Source: Planococcus donghaensis (GTDB taxonomy: Bacteria; Bacillota; Bacilli; Bacillales_A; Planococcaceae). Taken from it: a DNA stretch of 64,000 bases. Shown in pieces: positions 47,439 to 56,674 of the stretch. The stretch is taken from assembly GCF_001687665.2 (NCBI RefSeq), contig NZ_CP016543.2, positions 2,418,001-2,482,000 of the forward strand. The letters run 5' to 3'. The first letter of the stretch is position 1, and each line of letters begins with the position of its first letter. The translations under genes and the position numbers were made by a program. Under the pieces are notes generated by a model that saw nothing but the letters and a program-made list of their open reading frames with translations, did not search any database and was not told where the DNA came from.

Positions 47439-48590
47439 TTATAATTGAAATAAACTTTCTTGTGTCACATGAAGTTCTTGAAGAATCGCACAAATTTGGA
47501 CAACTGATTCGATAGGTAACTCTCCGTAATAAGGCATTGCCAATACTTGCTGCACAGCCTTGTGAGCTATCGGAAGATTTACTGGTTGTGCAGATGCAAG
47601 TCCGCTATACCATTCAAAATCACTGCAAAGTGGAGAAAAATACTTTCTTGCGAATACATTGTGTTTTTGGAGTTCTTCATACACCACATCTCTCGATTGA
47701 CCAAATTTCTCTTGATCGATGTCAATAACAAAGTATTGATAGCTGCTAGATTCGTCTTCTAAAGTCGTTAAAACTCGAATCCCTTCAATAGCCGCTAAGT
47801 TTTCTTCGTAAGCACGTTTAATCGTATGGCGTTTGTTCCGCTCTTCTTCTAATACTTTTAAGACTTCTAAACCTACACTCGCTTGAATTTCATTCATTTT
47901 GGCATTTAATCCAGACAATGCGACTTCTTCGGTGTTCACAATGCCAAAATTTCTCAGTAACTGTAACCGTTTATCGAGTGCCGCATCATGATAAGTTAAT
48001 GCTCCACCTTCAACGGTATTAAATAACTTAGTGGCATGAAAACTGAACATTGTCATATCTCCAAAGTGACTAATAGGAATGCCATTTACTTTTGCACCAA
48101 AAACATGTGCGCCGTCATAAATAACTTTTAGGTTATGTTTATCAGCAATTTTTTGGATTTTTTCTACATCACAAGGGTTGCCGAATACGTGAACACCGAG
48201 AATTGCGCTCGTTTTTTCCGTAATTAACGCTTCGATTTTATCAGCATCAATATTGAAAGTAACTGGGTCTATATCACAAAAGACAGGTGTTAAATTGTTC
48301 CAATCTAATGCTTGAACAGTGGCTGGAAATGTAAACGGCGTAGTAATCACTTCGCCGGTTAACTCCAGTGCTCTCAATCCTAGCAATAATGCCATCGTGC
48401 CATTTGAGAACATTGAAATGTGATCTACATCTAAATAGTCTTTAAGCCGATCGCTCAATTCGTTATGTTGTGCCCCAAAATTTGTAAGCTGCTTACTGTC
48501 CCATACCTTTTTCATTCTTTCTGTCACAGCTTCAATATTCGGCAATAACGGTCTAGTAACATAAATGGGTTGTTCAAAAGCTTTTGCCAT
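47439..48590 (-). CDS. DegT/DnrJ/EryC1-type sugar-nucleotide aminotransferase
   Basis: ATG 48590 follows AGGGAGGG seven bases upstream. The 383-residue PLP enzyme has [23 protein letters not shown] and the PLP Lys in [15 protein letters not shown]. Next to rfbA and rfbB, and without a 3,4-ketoisomerase, it most likely aminates C4 of dTDP-4-keto-6-deoxyglucose, giving a dTDP-4-amino-4,6-dideoxyhexose (VioA/WecE type). Gluco- or galacto-configuration cannot be told. No matching sugar N-acetyltransferase is in the unit. Confidence 0.88.
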   Translation of the reverse strand: MAKAFEQPIYVTRPLLPNIEAVTERMKKVWDSKQLTNFGAQHNELSDRLKDYLDVDHISMFSNGTMALLLGLRALELTGEVITTPFTFPATVQALDWNNLTPVFCDIDPVTFNIDADKIEALITEKTSAILGVHVFGNPCDVEKIQKIADKHNLKVIYDGAHVFGAKVNGIPISHFGDMTMFSFHATKLFNTVEGGALTYHDAALDKRLQLLRNFGIVNTEEVALSGLNAKMNEIQASVGLEVLKVLEEERNKRHTIKRAYEENLAAIEGIRVLTTLEDESSSYQYFVIDIDQEKFGQSRDVVYEELQKHNVFARKYFSPLCSDFEWYSGLASAQPVNLPIAHKAVQQVLAMPYYGELPIESVVQICAILQELHVTQESLFQL

Positions 48591-48626
48591 TCTATTCCCT
48601 CCCTTGATAAGCAACTTTTAAGTAAG

Positions 48627-50105
48627 TTAGCCTGCCTTAACGGCTTTTATCTTTTTTATTACAGGTACCAATAAATCGTAGACGGTATCAAACTCCTGAA
48701 TTTTCAATAGTTTTGAAATGGTGATATAAAAAATAGCACCTATTCCAATTTGTAAAACTAGCGTTAAAAGCTCTGATAGCGGAAGAAATTCGCCGATACT
48801 GTAGACAACTGCGCCCATTGCTAGTGATATGGTATAAATCGGCAAGAGATCTCGTATTTGCTCTTTGACGCCATACTGTATTTCACGTCCAGAAAAATAA
48901 ATATTGATAAACAATGACACATGCGAGTCTAATACCATCGTGGCCACTAATATGGTAATGCTCCAATCCATCCAGATCACAAGAACAATAAGAACTGTCG
49001 GAATGATTGTTTTAATAATTTCTAAGTAGAGAAACAAATCAGAGCGCCCTTTAACTTGGAGAATGTTTAAATTCAACGCATGGATGGGGTACAGCATGCT
49101 CGCGATGCACAAAAGTTGGAAATAGGGCACCATAGGTAACCATTTCGCGCCAAAAATCAAGTAAATCAATGGCTCTGCCACTGCTGCTAAGCCGACCATC
49201 AGTGGAAAAATTAAAAATCCTGAAAGCTTAATAACTTTTTGGAAGCTTTGTTTTAAGCGCTCTTCTTGATCTTGGATGCCACTTAATACCGGATACGTCA
49301 CCCGTTGAATTGTTGCTGTTAATGACTGAGTCGCAACATCACTGAATTTAGAGGCATTGGTGAAATAGCCAAGAGCTCCAGCTGAATATTGCTTTCCAAT
49401 AATTAAGAAGTACACATTGTTATAGGCAGTGTCGATCAATCCCGATACAAGAAGTTTCCACCCAAATCCAAACAAACGCTTGAACGAGACAACACTAAAG
49501 GTTAGTGAAGGTAGCCATCTTCTATAGAAAACGAGTAGCAATGCTTGGATTAAATTCATCCCTAACATGCGAATCACGAGGCTCCATACACCAAACCCTG
49601 TCATGGCCATTCCAACAGCAATCACACCTGATAAAATACTCGCTGCCATATTGACCTTTGCTTGCACTTTAAAATTCACTTCTTTAGTAAACATGGCTCG
49701 TGGAATAATTGAGAATGCGTTAATAATAACGCCTAACGTTAGCACTCGAATAATAGACGTCAACTGTGCTTGATCAAAGAAATTACTAATTAACGGAGCT
49801 GATAAAAACAGCACGCCGTAAATAAAAACTGAAACAGCAAAGTTAAAATAGAATACCGTCGAATAATCGGTTTGATTGGCTTTTTGATCTCGGATTAAGG
49901 CTTGCGTAAACCCACTATCAACAAGTGAATTTGAAAGGGCTACAAACACTAAAATCATCCCTATCAACCCAAAATCTTCAGGTGCCAACAATCGCGCAAG
50001 GATAATTTGGATAATAAACTGAATGCCCTGATTGCCTAACATGTCTCCGAAGCTCCACAGCAGTCCACTGATTGTTTTTTTCTTCAATGAGTTTTCCTGT
50101 TTCAT
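48627..50105 (-). CDS. MOP-family polysaccharide flippase (Wzx), copy 2
   Basis: The 492-residue protein has about fourteen membrane helices and the WzxC/TuaB pattern LARLLAPEDFGLIGMILVF and GFTQALIRDQKANQTDY. It is the first gene of the unit running through the aminotransferase, rfbA, rfbB and the 704-residue gene to flippase 1. It is only distantly related to flippase 1, so the locus may export two different units, or one flippase may serve a separate polymer. Confidence 0.9.
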   Translation of the reverse strand: MKQENSLKKKTISGLLWSFGDMLGNQGIQFIIQIILARLLAPEDFGLIGMILVFVALSNSLVDSGFTQALIRDQKANQTDYSTVFYFNFAVSVFIYGVLFLSAPLISNFFDQAQLTSIIRVLTLGVIINAFSIIPRAMFTKEVNFKVQAKVNMAASILSGVIAVGMAMTGFGVWSLVIRMLGMNLIQALLLVFYRRWLPSLTFSVVSFKRLFGFGWKLLVSGLIDTAYNNVYFLIIGKQYSAGALGYFTNASKFSDVATQSLTATIQRVTYPVLSGIQDQEERLKQSFQKVIKLSGFLIFPLMVGLAAVAEPLIYLIFGAKWLPMVPYFQLLCIASMLYPIHALNLNILQVKGRSDLFLYLEIIKTIIPTVLIVLVIWMDWSITILVATMVLDSHVSLFINIYFSGREIQYGVKEQIRDLLPIYTISLAMGAVVYSIGEFLPLSELLTLVLQIGIGAIFYITISKLLKIQEFDTVYDLLVPVIKKIKAVKAG

Positions 50106-50269
50106 AGGCCTGCTCCTATCTCTATCCGTTAAAACCTAATTGTTCGGAAATCTTAAAACACTGAATATATACCTACAATAATAGGTATATCAAATCTAAT
50201 TACCAACCGAATAGCGTTACCTCCGTTTCAAAAACATTACTTTGTGCTTAATTCTTGTACTTGCTTCCC

Positions 50270-50310
50270 ATTCTAACACAATACATATCTAAAATAACAG
50301 ATAATTTAGA
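50270..50310 (-). promoter_or_regulatory. Extended -10 promoter with TCTAAA dyad, upstream of flippase copy 2
   Basis: On the minus strand TGTTAGAAT gives an extended -10 (TAGAAT at 50270-50275). Twelve bases upstream is TCTAAAT-N9-TTTTAGA (50288-50310). The ATCTGTTATTTTAGA part also appears, slightly changed, in the fcl promoter block. Confidence 0.68.
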
Positions 50311-50511
50311 TTATTTTTATTTTTTATTTTGCAAATTATTCCACTCTTTTTTATTTCTTAGACAAATTAGATGCTTTTCAGTATAAAATCTGAGTATCAT
50401 TCTTCAATAATTTGTTAGATCCTTACTATTTTCCGGAAATATTCTATAATCAATTGTTGCGCTTGTTTTGTAGATCCATTTTACTAATTCCCAGTTATAA
50501 AATAGGACGAC

Positions 50512-50566
50512 AAAAAAGCAGTTTTGAACAGCTGGCACTACCAACTGTTCAAAACTGCTTTTTATA
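50512..50566 (-). terminator. Terminator of the GT2 gene at 50581
   Basis: A long stem pairs AAAAAGCAGTTTTGAACAG with CTGTTCAAAACTGCTTTTT around a short loop, with T tracts on both strands; it follows the minus-strand GT2 gene. Confidence 0.9.
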
Positions 50567-50580
50567 ATTTCAAAGGATTT

Positions 50581-51492
50581 TTAAATTGTGATTCGTTTGA
50601 AGATCCGCTTAAAAAATTCGGGTTTCACGTAAAACTGGCGATATCCCTTTTTCAACGTTTCTTTAATTTTTAACTGCTTTAACAATAGATAAAAGCGGTT
50701 ACGTTTTTTCGTGCGGCTAATAACGTAATCGTATTTAAAATTGGTGTGGACATTTACCTCGTCGAGTAAATTCGCAACATCTTGAAGGTGTTTTTGTTTT
50801 GCAGAGATATCGTTGAGGTAAACATCTGTCCAAGAGCCTTTTACTTCTACTCGGTAAGCCGCCATATTCCGATCCATGTAGTAAATCGTACCACTCAACG
50901 CTCCTAAAATGACCATCGGATAGTCACCAATTGTCGCATTCAAGTAAAAATCGGGCATCCCTGGGATTTTTTCACGAGAATACATAATTGAGTTAGTTGC
51001 GAACAATTCGCCTCCACCTTCGATAACTTCTTCCACAGAAAAAATTCTATCGCGATGGCTCGGTCGAACAGTAGCGACTCTTTTTTTCGTTACAGCCGAG
51101 ACCTTTTCTGCCGCATGTACGCACATGCTGCATTCAGGATGCGCTTCCATATAATCTACTTGCCTCTGCAATTTCTCCGGATCTGTCCAATAATCGTCGC
51201 CCTCACAAACCGCGATATATTTTCCTAATCCACGCTCACTATTGAACACCTCAAAAGGAATATCTTGTGAATACTGATTTTCTGTTTGGTAGATGGGTTT
51301 GACGATATCCGGATATTTCTGTTCATAACTTCTGATGATGTCAGCTGTTCGGTCAGTAGATGCATCGTCATGGATTAAAATTTCATAAGCGAAATCTGTT
51401 TTCTGCATTAACATACTATCTAATGCCTCCGCTATAAAATTTTCATGATTATAAGCATTACACTCGATACTCACCATTATCCGGTTTTCCAT
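50581..51492 (-). CDS. Glycosyltransferase family 2
   Basis: The 303-residue GT-A enzyme has VSIECNAYNHENFIAEAL (8-25), LIHDDASTDRT, and AVCEGDDYWTDPEKL with the acidic metal-binding motif. A basic C-terminus (KRIFKRITI) may bind the membrane. It is set apart from the flippase-led unit by its own terminator, and lies downstream of the first beta-helix gene. The acceptor sugar is unknown. Confidence 0.88.
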   Translation of the reverse strand: MENRIMVSIECNAYNHENFIAEALDSMLMQKTDFAYEILIHDDASTDRTADIIRSYEQKYPDIVKPIYQTENQYSQDIPFEVFNSERGLGKYIAVCEGDDYWTDPEKLQRQVDYMEAHPECSMCVHAAEKVSAVTKKRVATVRPSHRDRIFSVEEVIEGGGELFATNSIMYSREKIPGMPDFYLNATIGDYPMVILGALSGTIYYMDRNMAAYRVEVKGSWTDVYLNDISAKQKHLQDVANLLDEVNVHTNFKYDYVISRTKKRNRFYLLLKQLKIKETLKKGYRQFYVKPEFFKRIFKRITI

Positions 51493-51691
51493 AAATTACA
51501 GACTCCTCTACAGTTAAGTAAGTTTTCGTCATCAGCTTGAATAAACTAAGTCGAAATCCTTCTGTTAGATGTAACAGAATAGAATGCTAATGATTTTTCT
51601 ACACATAACGTATCTTAGCATAGAAACATATTATAAAAAGATTATTCAGAAAAATTATAAAAAAATTTACACAAAAGCAAAGTTTTGGATA

Positions 51692-52816
51692 TCATTCATC
51701 CACAACAATAAAGTTCTCTCGCTGATACGTTACTCTCAATTCTTCATCACGAAGAATCAAGTTGTTTTTTTCTATGGTGTTACCGCGCACTATATGTCCT
51801 GTCCCAATATTGATATATATTCCTCGCTCTGAGTTTTCGCGAGGACTGATAGCCAAGTTATTAAGTATGCTGATGTTATGACTTGGTGTCATTAAGTTTT
51901 TTCCACCATCACCTGGTCTTATCGCAATATTGTATTCATTGTTATAAACTAAGTTTCCTTTAATAACATTGGATTCTGCACCATTTTTAACATCAATACC
52001 ATAATAAAAACCACTGACCATATTTTTCTCCACATGGCTTTCTTTTTCACTTTCTATTGTAATGCCTTGTTGATCGGTATAGCCGGGACGATCTTCAGTA
52101 ACCATACATCCTTTAACTAAATTATGTTTGCCTTTTCCAAATAAAGAAAGGTGGCCGTCTCCTGAATTTCTAACCACACAAGATTCAATGGTGTTATAAT
52201 CCGATGCAAAATTGATGATGCCGGAACCATAATTGGATTCACTTATTACATTACGAATCACATTGTTATGGGCATGATGCAAGTGAATCCCTTGCGAATA
52301 ATTTTTTGTGTAGACATTTTCAATCGAACTTTCTCGACTGTTCTGCAGCAAAATAGCAATATTCGAAATTAACGAACCCCCTTCAGGCAATTGATCCCCC
52401 ATCAAAAAGCCGCCTTTTAAATGGACATCTGCCGTCGCTGTTATCCAAAACACACCATATTCACCCGCTGATTCTGTCTGAAAAATCGCTTGTTCCATTA
52501 TTATGGTGATTGGTTTGGAGATTTTTAAAGCAAAATAACTGTCTCCATATCCAGTACTAGCTTTTAAGTTAGGATTTTTAGTCAATTTGTAAATTCCGGG
52601 CGGAATATGCAATTCCCCACCTATTGGAGTTTCATCAATCGCTTGTTGAATCGCTTGTGTATCATCTGTCACGCCATCACCTTCTGCTCCAAATTGTGTA
52701 GTGGCATCGCTTATTTCCTTTTCCATAAAAAAGCCTTGGGTCATTATTACAATAGCAATGAGTCCACAAATCCCTAGTACAATAAGAAACATACGAGTGA
52801 TTTTCTTAAAAGTCAT
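51692..52816 (-). CDS. Membrane-anchored right-handed parallel beta-helix protein, copy 1
   Basis: ATG 52816 follows AAGGAGAG seven bases upstream. The 374-residue protein has an N-terminal membrane helix or signal anchor (about 9-28), a Pectate_lyase_3-like start FGAEGDGVTDDTQAIQQAID, and then many ~22-residue PbH1 coils (NVIRNVISE, NTIESCVVRN, NLVKGCMVTE, NVIKGNLVYNN). Such proteins act on polysaccharides outside the cell as lyases, hydrolases or epimerases. No catalytic residues can be assigned with certainty. A close paralog lies at 55386-56513. Its context next to the exopolysaccharide locus suggests polymer trimming or modification. Confidence 0.85.
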   Translation of the reverse strand: MTFKKITRMFLIVLGICGLIAIVIMTQGFFMEKEISDATTQFGAEGDGVTDDTQAIQQAIDETPIGGELHIPPGIYKLTKNPNLKASTGYGDSYFALKISKPITIIMEQAIFQTESAGEYGVFWITATADVHLKGGFLMGDQLPEGGSLISNIAILLQNSRESSIENVYTKNYSQGIHLHHAHNNVIRNVISESNYGSGIINFASDYNTIESCVVRNSGDGHLSLFGKGKHNLVKGCMVTEDRPGYTDQQGITIESEKESHVEKNMVSGFYYGIDVKNGAESNVIKGNLVYNNEYNIAIRPGDGGKNLMTPSHNISILNNLAISPRENSERGIYINIGTGHIVRGNTIEKNNLILRDEELRVTYQRENFIVVDE

Positions 52817-53149
52817 AGACAGCTCTCCTTCAACCTCATCGCTATATAGAGAAATCATGATAAAGTCGTTCTTAAACTTAAGTATAAGCGAAGATTTCTA
52901 AAAATGCACACTGTTCTGAATACTTTTTAGATAAATATAGTCATTTACTTCGTTACTCTATCCTATAGCCTATAAAAATTTTCTTAAAAACACAAAGAAA
53001 TTTTTTACCCCCTCGCATTCACCTATAATGTTCGTTATAATCATTACAATAGTTATTTTTTGAAAATTTAGTCATATTGACAGGATTATAAATCTTGTTT
53101 AGCTGACCACTTAGAGAAAAGAAATTTACAAGGAAATGAGGTTTTACTT
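52817..53149. other. Divergent intergenic region between beta-helix copy 1 and FemAB-like copy 1
   Basis: About 330 bases. The minus side has TATACT (52881-52886) with the half-sites listed separately. The plus side has TATAAT at 53024 and 53036 without clear -35 boxes. No further gene was seen. Confidence 0.55.
52881..52931 (-). promoter_or_regulatory. Candidate promoter of beta-helix copy 1 with TTTTTAGA half-sites
   Basis: On the minus strand TATACT (52881-52886) is preceded after 10 bases by TTTTTAGA (52897-52904) and further upstream by its inverse TCTAAAAA (52924-52931). The half-site and its distance to the -10 match the two exopolysaccharide promoters, but the mate is farther away. 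Confidence 0.5.
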
Positions 53150-54139
53150 TTGAAGGATTTATTTTTTGTAAAAGATTATGTCGCGTTGTACGAAGAAATC
53201 GAAGGAGGAAACTGTGAAGTTTTCGAATTCACCCATCCGATAGGCACGGTTTATCACCAGTTTATCAAAAGGGAAATACCCATTTCTTTAGAAGGCGGCC
53301 CATACTTTGATCTACTTACGCCTTATGGTTATGGCGGGCCCGTTATAACTGAGCTCAAAGATACGACAAAAAAAGATGAGTTAGTTACTCTTTTTTGTCA
53401 AGCTTTCCAAGAATATTGTTTAGAACATAATATCGTCACTGAATTTGTTCGTTTCCATCCACTTGTAGACAATGCCCAAGATTTTGATTCTTGCTATAAC
53501 GTTCTTTTCAGACGCCATACTACGGGCATCACACTGAAAGGTTTTGAAGATCCGATTCAAGAAGAATTTTCAAGCTCCACACGAAAAAGAATCCGCAAAG
53601 CATTGAGAGATGGCGTTACTTATCGAATCACAGAAAATCCATCTAATTTAGACGAGTTTCAAGATATCTACCTTACAACGATGAAACGTGTAGGCGCTAG
53701 TGACTTTTACTTATTCGACGATGCATACTTCTCAAAAATGATTGAGAATTTAGGCGAACAAATGGTATTAGTTGAAGCTATTTACGACTCGCAAGTGATT
53801 GGAGCAGAACTTCACTTCCATACAGGGCCATATGTTCATACTCACCTATCCGGCACCATCGATGGGGATATCAATCATTTGTCCCCTGTTTATGTGATGA
53901 CTTACGCTATTGTTTTATGGGCACAAGAGCGCGGTGTGGAATATATTCATTCAGGCGGAGGCGTGAATCCGGGTCCTGATGACTCATTGTACGTATTTAA
54001 AAAGAAATTTGGCAAAAACACGGAATTCGACTATTACGTAGGCAATAAAGTCTGGAATGAAGAAATTTATGAAAAGTTGAATGAGGCGACTAACGCTACT
54101 TCAGAAAGTGGACTTTTCCCAGCATATCGCTGGTCATAA
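53150..54139 (+). CDS. FemAB-like GNAT-fold transferase, copy 1
   Basis: The 329-residue protein starts at TTG 53150 with AAGGAAATGAGG upstream. It has two GNAT-like halves, as in FemA/FemB/VanK-type aminoacyl transferases: FVRFHPLVDNAQDF, STRKRIRKALRDGV, VEAIYDSQVIGAELHFH, and a C-terminal SGGGVNPGPDDSLYVFKKKFGK. Family members attach amino acids or acyl groups to peptidoglycan precursors or to sugars. A paralog lies at 57711-58715. Beside genes for a dTDP-amino sugar, acylation of that amino group is an attractive but unproven role. Confidence 0.82.
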   Translation: MKDLFFVKDYVALYEEIEGGNCEVFEFTHPIGTVYHQFIKREIPISLEGGPYFDLLTPYGYGGPVITELKDTTKKDELVTLFCQAFQEYCLEHNIVTEFVRFHPLVDNAQDFDSCYNVLFRRHTTGITLKGFEDPIQEEFSSSTRKRIRKALRDGVTYRITENPSNLDEFQDIYLTTMKRVGASDFYLFDDAYFSKMIENLGEQMVLVEAIYDSQVIGAELHFHTGPYVHTHLSGTIDGDINHLSPVYVMTYAIVLWAQERGVEYIHSGGGVNPGPDDSLYVFKKKFGKNTEFDYYVGNKVWNEEIYEKLNEATNATSESGLFPAYRWS

Positions 54140-54140
54140 A

Positions 54141-54171
54141 AAAAGGAAGCAGATGAGTCTGCTTCCTTTTT
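54141..54171. terminator. Bidirectional terminator between FemAB-like copy 1 and galE
   Basis: AAAAGGAAGCAGA/TCTGCTTCCTTTT stem around TGAG, with A and T tracts on either side, between convergent genes. Confidence 0.92.
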
Positions 54172-54172
54172 C

Positions 54173-55138
54173 TTATTTTGAATGCCATGCCCAAGCATTT
54201 GAAATAATTGTGTTTAAATCAAAAGCTGGTTTCCAACCTAATTCTTCATTAATTTTTTGAGAGGATGCTACAAGTGCAGCTGGGTCCCCTGCTCGTCTCT
54301 CTGCATATTCAATCGTAGCTTTTTTGCCCGATATTTGCTCACACGTTTCAATAATTTCTTTAACCGAATAGCCGGCTCCATTGCCTAGGTTATAAGTTTT
54401 GTTCGTAATCTTTCCTGACGCCATACCTTCATATGACAAAATATGTGCTCGTGCCAAATCAGTTACGTGGATATAATCCCGGACACATGTGCCATCTGCC
54501 GTTTCGTAATCCGTGCCGAATACAGCTATTTTGTCGCGTTGCCCAAGAAGGTGCTGCAACACAATGGGGATTAAATGCGATTCCGGATCATGACTCTCCC
54601 CAATTTCACCCGATTCATGCGCGCCTGCTGCATTAAAATAGCGCAAGACCACATATTGGAAATCATGGACATGTGCTAAATCAGCTAAAATTTGTTCAAT
54701 CATTAACTTCGAGCGACCATATGGATTGATCGGGTTTGTTGTTGTTTTTTCTGTAATCATGTCTGTATCAGGTATGCCATAAGTGGCTGCAGTTGAAGAA
54801 AAGATAAATCGTTTCACACCATGTTCAATCATTTTTTCCAACAACACTAGAGTCGCACTAACATTATTACGGTAATATTTTAATGGATTTTGTACCGACT
54901 CCCCCACTAAGCTGTTTGCTGCAAAATGAAATACAGCATCGATATCGTGAGTAGTGAAAATTTCATCTAAAATTGCAGGATCCCCTAAATCGCCTTTTAC
55001 AAACGTTGCTTTTGAGTCGATCAATTGTTCAAAACCTGTTGTCAAATTATCCAGCACGACAACGTCATATGTATTCACCAATTCTTTAACAGTATGACTG
55101 CCAATATAACCCGCGCCTCCACAAACTAAAATCGCCAT
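54173..55138 (-). CDS. galE: UDP-glucose 4-epimerase GalE
   Basis: The 321-residue short-chain dehydrogenase has VCGGAGYIGSHTVKEL (4-19), HFAANSLVGES, the SSTAATYG catalytic Ser/Thr, and the YGRSK motif (NPYGRSKLMIEQ). It interconverts UDP-glucose and UDP-galactose, giving galactose for the surface polymer. It is monocistronic and lies among the duplicated beta-helix and FemAB-like genes. Array 3 lies just upstream of its start. Confidence 0.95.
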   Translation of the reverse strand: MAILVCGGAGYIGSHTVKELVNTYDVVVLDNLTTGFEQLIDSKATFVKGDLGDPAILDEIFTTHDIDAVFHFAANSLVGESVQNPLKYYRNNVSATLVLLEKMIEHGVKRFIFSSTAATYGIPDTDMITEKTTTNPINPYGRSKLMIEQILADLAHVHDFQYVVLRYFNAAGAHESGEIGESHDPESHLIPIVLQHLLGQRDKIAVFGTDYETADGTCVRDYIHVTDLARAHILSYEGMASGKITNKTYNLGNGAGYSVKEIIETCEQISGKKATIEYAERRAGDPAALVASSQKINEELGWKPAFDLNTIISNAWAWHSK

Positions 55139-55216
55139 AAATGTTGACCTCCTATAAGTTATTCTATTTCCAATTATACCATTTGTAAGTGTATTTATTC
55201 CGAAAAAATAGTCGAC

Positions 55217-55330
55217 CGCACCTTATTCCGCTCTGACCGCACCTCACACAGGTTTAAGCGCACCTTATCGTCCTAGAACCGCACCTCAAATGGACTTTTC
55301 CGCACCTCCACGCACCTATACCGCACCTCA
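55217..55330 (-). repeat. GAGGTGCGG array, seven cores at 21 bp and half-period spacing (array 3)
   Basis: The core, read here as CGCACC on the plus strand, occurs at 55217, 55238, 55259, 55280, 55301, 55311 and 55322: steps of 21, 21, 21, 21, 10 and 11. The core is the same as in array 1 but in reverse orientation. The last two steps are half the period, one helical turn each. It lies between galE and the terminator of beta-helix copy 2. The frame that reads EVRF in array 1 has a stop here, so the array is not coding. Confidence 0.9.
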
Positions 55331-55334
55331 CCAT

Positions 55335-55373
55335 AAAAAACACGCTTCCAAGAATCCACTTGGAAGCGTGTTT
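55335..55373 (-). terminator. Terminator of beta-helix copy 2
   Basis: AACACGCTTCCAA pairs with TTGGAAGCGTGTT around a short loop; the minus strand ends in TTTTTTATGG. Confidence 0.9.
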
Positions 55374-55385
55374 AGGATATGGCTT

Positions 55386-56513
55386 TTAATGTTCATCTTC
55401 TTCAACAAAATAGTTTTGGCTTTCGTAAATAGCTAAGTCTTCATCCGACATAATCAGGTTGTCGACATTCAGAGTGTTGCCAATAACCACATGTCCACTT
55501 CCCGCTCCTACATAAATGCCGTAAGAAGATTTTTCGCGCGGATCGACAACCATATTGTTTAAAATTTGCGTATTATAACTCGGCAACTCGAGATTTACAC
55601 CGCCATCTCCGCCTCGCACTGCGATATTGTATTCATTGTTAAAGGAAATATTCGATTGGATGATATTTGATTTCGAGTCATTTTTCACATCGATTCCATA
55701 GTAAAATCCGCTAACCGTATTATTTTCGATTAAACTGCTCGTCTCACCTTCAACGGTAATCCCTTGTTGGTCATCATAATCAGGGCGATCTTCTGTAACG
55801 ACACAATTAACAACACGATTATCTTTACCGCCTCCGTATAAAGACACATGACCGTCACCCGAATTGCGCACCACACACGAATCAATGAGATTATCATCCG
55901 AATCAAAATTAATGATTCCGGAACCATAATTAAATTCAGCAGTTACGTTTTGAACAATGTTGTGGTGAGAATGGTTAAGATGGACGCCTTGAGAGAAATT
56001 CTTTAAATAAGTATTTTCAATCGAGCTATCATTTGTGTAAAGAAACAAAATCCCAATATGAGACGTTAAAGACCCGTCTTCTGGTAACCGCTCTCCCATT
56101 AAAAAGCCACCTTTTAAATGAACATCTTCTGTTTTATCAACCCAAAACACGCCATATTCATCATCGGTGTCGGTTTGGAATATCGCTTCTTCCATTAAAA
56201 TCGTGATTGGCTTTGAAATTTTCAACGCAAAATAACTATCACCATATCCCGTGACGGCTTTGTGGTCAGGATTTTTTGTAACTTTGTAAACACCAGGCGC
56301 AATTTCCAAAGTGCCTCCGGCCGGCGTATTGTCAATAGCGCTTTGGAGTTCTACCGTTTTGTCTTCAGCTTCATCAAAACTAGCACTATAACTTTCAGAT
56401 CCATTTTGCACTTCATCGCCGTGTGACATTTTTTCCATTATTAAAAATAAGTAACTAAATCCAGCCATCCCTAAAAAAACAACGAAAAGAAATCCAAACG
56501 TTTTCGATTTCAT
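55386..56513 (-). CDS. Membrane-anchored right-handed parallel beta-helix protein, copy 2
   Basis: ATG 56513 follows AAAGGAGGTG; an earlier GTG at 56522 sits inside that site. The 375-residue protein is a paralog of the 51692-52816 product, colinear along its length: N-terminal membrane helix (about 7-24), then KISKPITI-, HLKGGFLMG-, NYGSGIINF- and GIDVKN-type segments at matching places. The DGVTDDT start of the pectate-lyase-like domain is lost in this copy (only TVELQSAIDNTPAGG remains). This hints at changed substrate use or relaxed selection at the N-cap. It should be exposed outside the membrane. Confidence 0.85.
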   Translation of the reverse strand: MKSKTFGFLFVVFLGMAGFSYLFLIMEKMSHGDEVQNGSESYSASFDEAEDKTVELQSAIDNTPAGGTLEIAPGVYKVTKNPDHKAVTGYGDSYFALKISKPITILMEEAIFQTDTDDEYGVFWVDKTEDVHLKGGFLMGERLPEDGSLTSHIGILFLYTNDSSIENTYLKNFSQGVHLNHSHHNIVQNVTAEFNYGSGIINFDSDDNLIDSCVVRNSGDGHVSLYGGGKDNRVVNCVVTEDRPDYDDQQGITVEGETSSLIENNTVSGFYYGIDVKNDSKSNIIQSNISFNNEYNIAVRGGDGGVNLELPSYNTQILNNMVVDPREKSSYGIYVGAGSGHVVIGNTLNVDNLIMSDEDLAIYESQNYFVEEDEH

Positions 56514-56637
56514 CAAAGACACCTCCTTTAGCGAGATTTCATTTCCCCCTTATCATACAGACTTATTATTAAAAATAACAGTTTGTTGTCCGATAATTCA
56601 GATAATAAAGAGAAATAGGTTAATAAGCACTAAAAAA

Positions 56638-56674
56638 CACGACAACCATTAAACTTGCTCTGATGGTTGTCGTG
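56638..56674 (-). terminator. Terminator overlapping the end of the 77-residue gene
   Basis: CACGACAACC (56638-56647) pairs with GGTTGTCGTG (56665-56674), and the minus strand continues into TTTTTT. The stop codon (56649) lies in the loop, so the hairpin includes the last codons of the gene. Confidence 0.85.

Larger units (their letters stand above)
50106..50580. other. Long intergenic region upstream of flippase copy 2
   Basis: About 475 bases without a gene. It holds the dyad promoter of the flippase unit (50270-50310) and the terminator of the upstream GT2 gene (50512-50566). The 5' leader of about 160 bases between promoter and flippase has no structure I recognise. No small open frame with a ribosome site was seen. 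Confidence 0.6.
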
